A stretch of DNA of 64,000 bases, taken from positions 806,001 through 870,000 of the forward strand of contig CAWKBX010000009.1 of the NCBI GenBank assembly GCA_963847945.1. The letters are read 5' to 3'. Shown here one piece after another: positions 63,702 to 64,000 of this stretch. The notes under the pieces are model-generated. The model ran no database searches. It was not told the DNA's origin and worked only from the letters and a program-made list of their open reading frames with translations. How positions within the stretch are numbered: the stretch's first letter is position 1; each line of letters starts with the position of its first letter. Both the position numbers and the translations under genes were made by a program. The DNA comes from JANMJD01 sp963847945. GTDB lineage: Bacteria; Actinomycetota; Acidimicrobiia; Acidimicrobiales; Ilumatobacteraceae.

Positions 63702-64000
63702 TCAGCGGTAGACGACGAAGACCTTGCGCAGGGTTTCGTGGACGGTCCACGTGCCGCACCAGCCCATCTCGAACACCGCGCTCGACCCGGCGGTGAGCTC
63801 GACGCCTTCCTCACCATCGCGCTCGACCGTCATCCGACCCGACAGGACGTAGATGATCTCGCCGCGGGTGAGGAACTCCCAGCGCGAGGCGCCCGGCTCG
63901 CACTCCCACGTTCCCGAGACGATCGTGTCACTCTCGCTCGTGAAGAACACCTGGCTGCGGGTCATGATCTCGCCCGACAACGGCTCGGCCGACGGCTGGC
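63702..64000 (-). CDS. Cupin-domain protein (cupin_3/EutQ-like), 5' end outside window
   Basis: The frame is open to the right edge, so the start is probably outside. The visible part (VSGTWECEPGASRWEFLTRG, EIIYVLSGRMTVERDGE, AVFEMGWCGTWTVHETLRK, VFVVYR) is a single small cupin of the DUF861 type, a beta barrel usually without a strong metal site. Function unknown. Confidence 0.8.
   Translation of the reverse strand, partial: QPSAEPLSGEIMTRSQVFFTSESDTIVSGTWECEPGASRWEFLTRGEIIYVLSGRMTVERDGEEGVELTAGSSAVFEMGWCGTWTVHETLRKVFVVYR

Overview
The window is high-GC DNA (strong G/C at third codon positions, frequent GTG starts, many overlapping stop/start codons) from an actinobacterium. Evidence for the phylum is the crgA - trpG/pabA - pknB - pbpA - ftsW/rodA - pstP - fhaB - fhaA - tRNA-Leu block at 34.4-44.9 kb, which reproduces the origin-proximal order known from mycobacteria and streptomycetes, plus a probable HspR (HAIR) operator in front of lon. 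The large secreted repeat proteins, the fatty-acid genes and the general style suggest the class Acidimicrobiia (Ilumatobacter/Microthrix-like); that class assignment is inference, not proven here.

Layout. 0-2.6 kb: C-terminal part of a Calx-beta repeat surface protein with one frameshift. 2.6-6.4 kb: a large LuxR/MalT-type ATPase regulator divergent from a TetR regulator. 6.4-12.1 kb: an accessory locus reading rightward: 4-TM membrane protein, cupredoxin, DUF2180-like/Rieske fusion, a 101-residue protein that looks like a ribosomally made, modified peptide (RiPP) precursor, a TPR protein, a PqqD-like/M50 membrane peptidase and a duplicated-domain protein. The TPR and M50 genes carry more than a dozen one-base frameshifts. 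This locus is the best candidate for an undescribed system. 12.1-19 kb: lon, an AbiEi-like/Fic fusion, an AlbA/Schlafen-type ATP-binding protein and an NADP-dependent oxidoreductase. 19-34 kb: secreted SGNH-like protein, GNAT, ApbE/ferric-reductase fusion, class III aminotransferase, two M23 peptidase paralogues flanking a frameshifted acyl-CoA synthetase, a membrane glycosyltransferase-like protein, thiolase and NhaA.

34-44.7 kb: the cell growth and division signalling block. PknB phosphorylates and PstP dephosphorylates targets read by FhaA and FhaB, while PbpA and FtsW/RodA make septal or lateral peptidoglycan; CrgA and an amidotransferase complete the conserved set. 44.78 kb: tRNA-Leu(CAG), directly followed by a probable mobile island (about 44.9-52.2 kb) with a coupled recombinase-like/DDE transposase pair, small DNA-binding proteins, a PanA-type antitoxin with a GNAT-like partner and a PD-(D/E)xK nuclease-like protein.

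52.3-58.9 kb: lipoprotein, a 1453-residue secreted protein with CLCA-like architecture (HExxH metallopeptidase plus VWA domain), an orphan HTH protein and a PNPOx-like protein. 59-63.5 kb: a second-type type II topoisomerase pair (ParE/ParC-like, TAATG-coupled). 63.7 kb to the end: a partial cupin.

Reliability: single-base frameshifts recur (about 987, many at 8480-11215, and 27127-27130). Most lie in G/C runs, so consensus errors in the assembly are a serious alternative to genuine gene decay.
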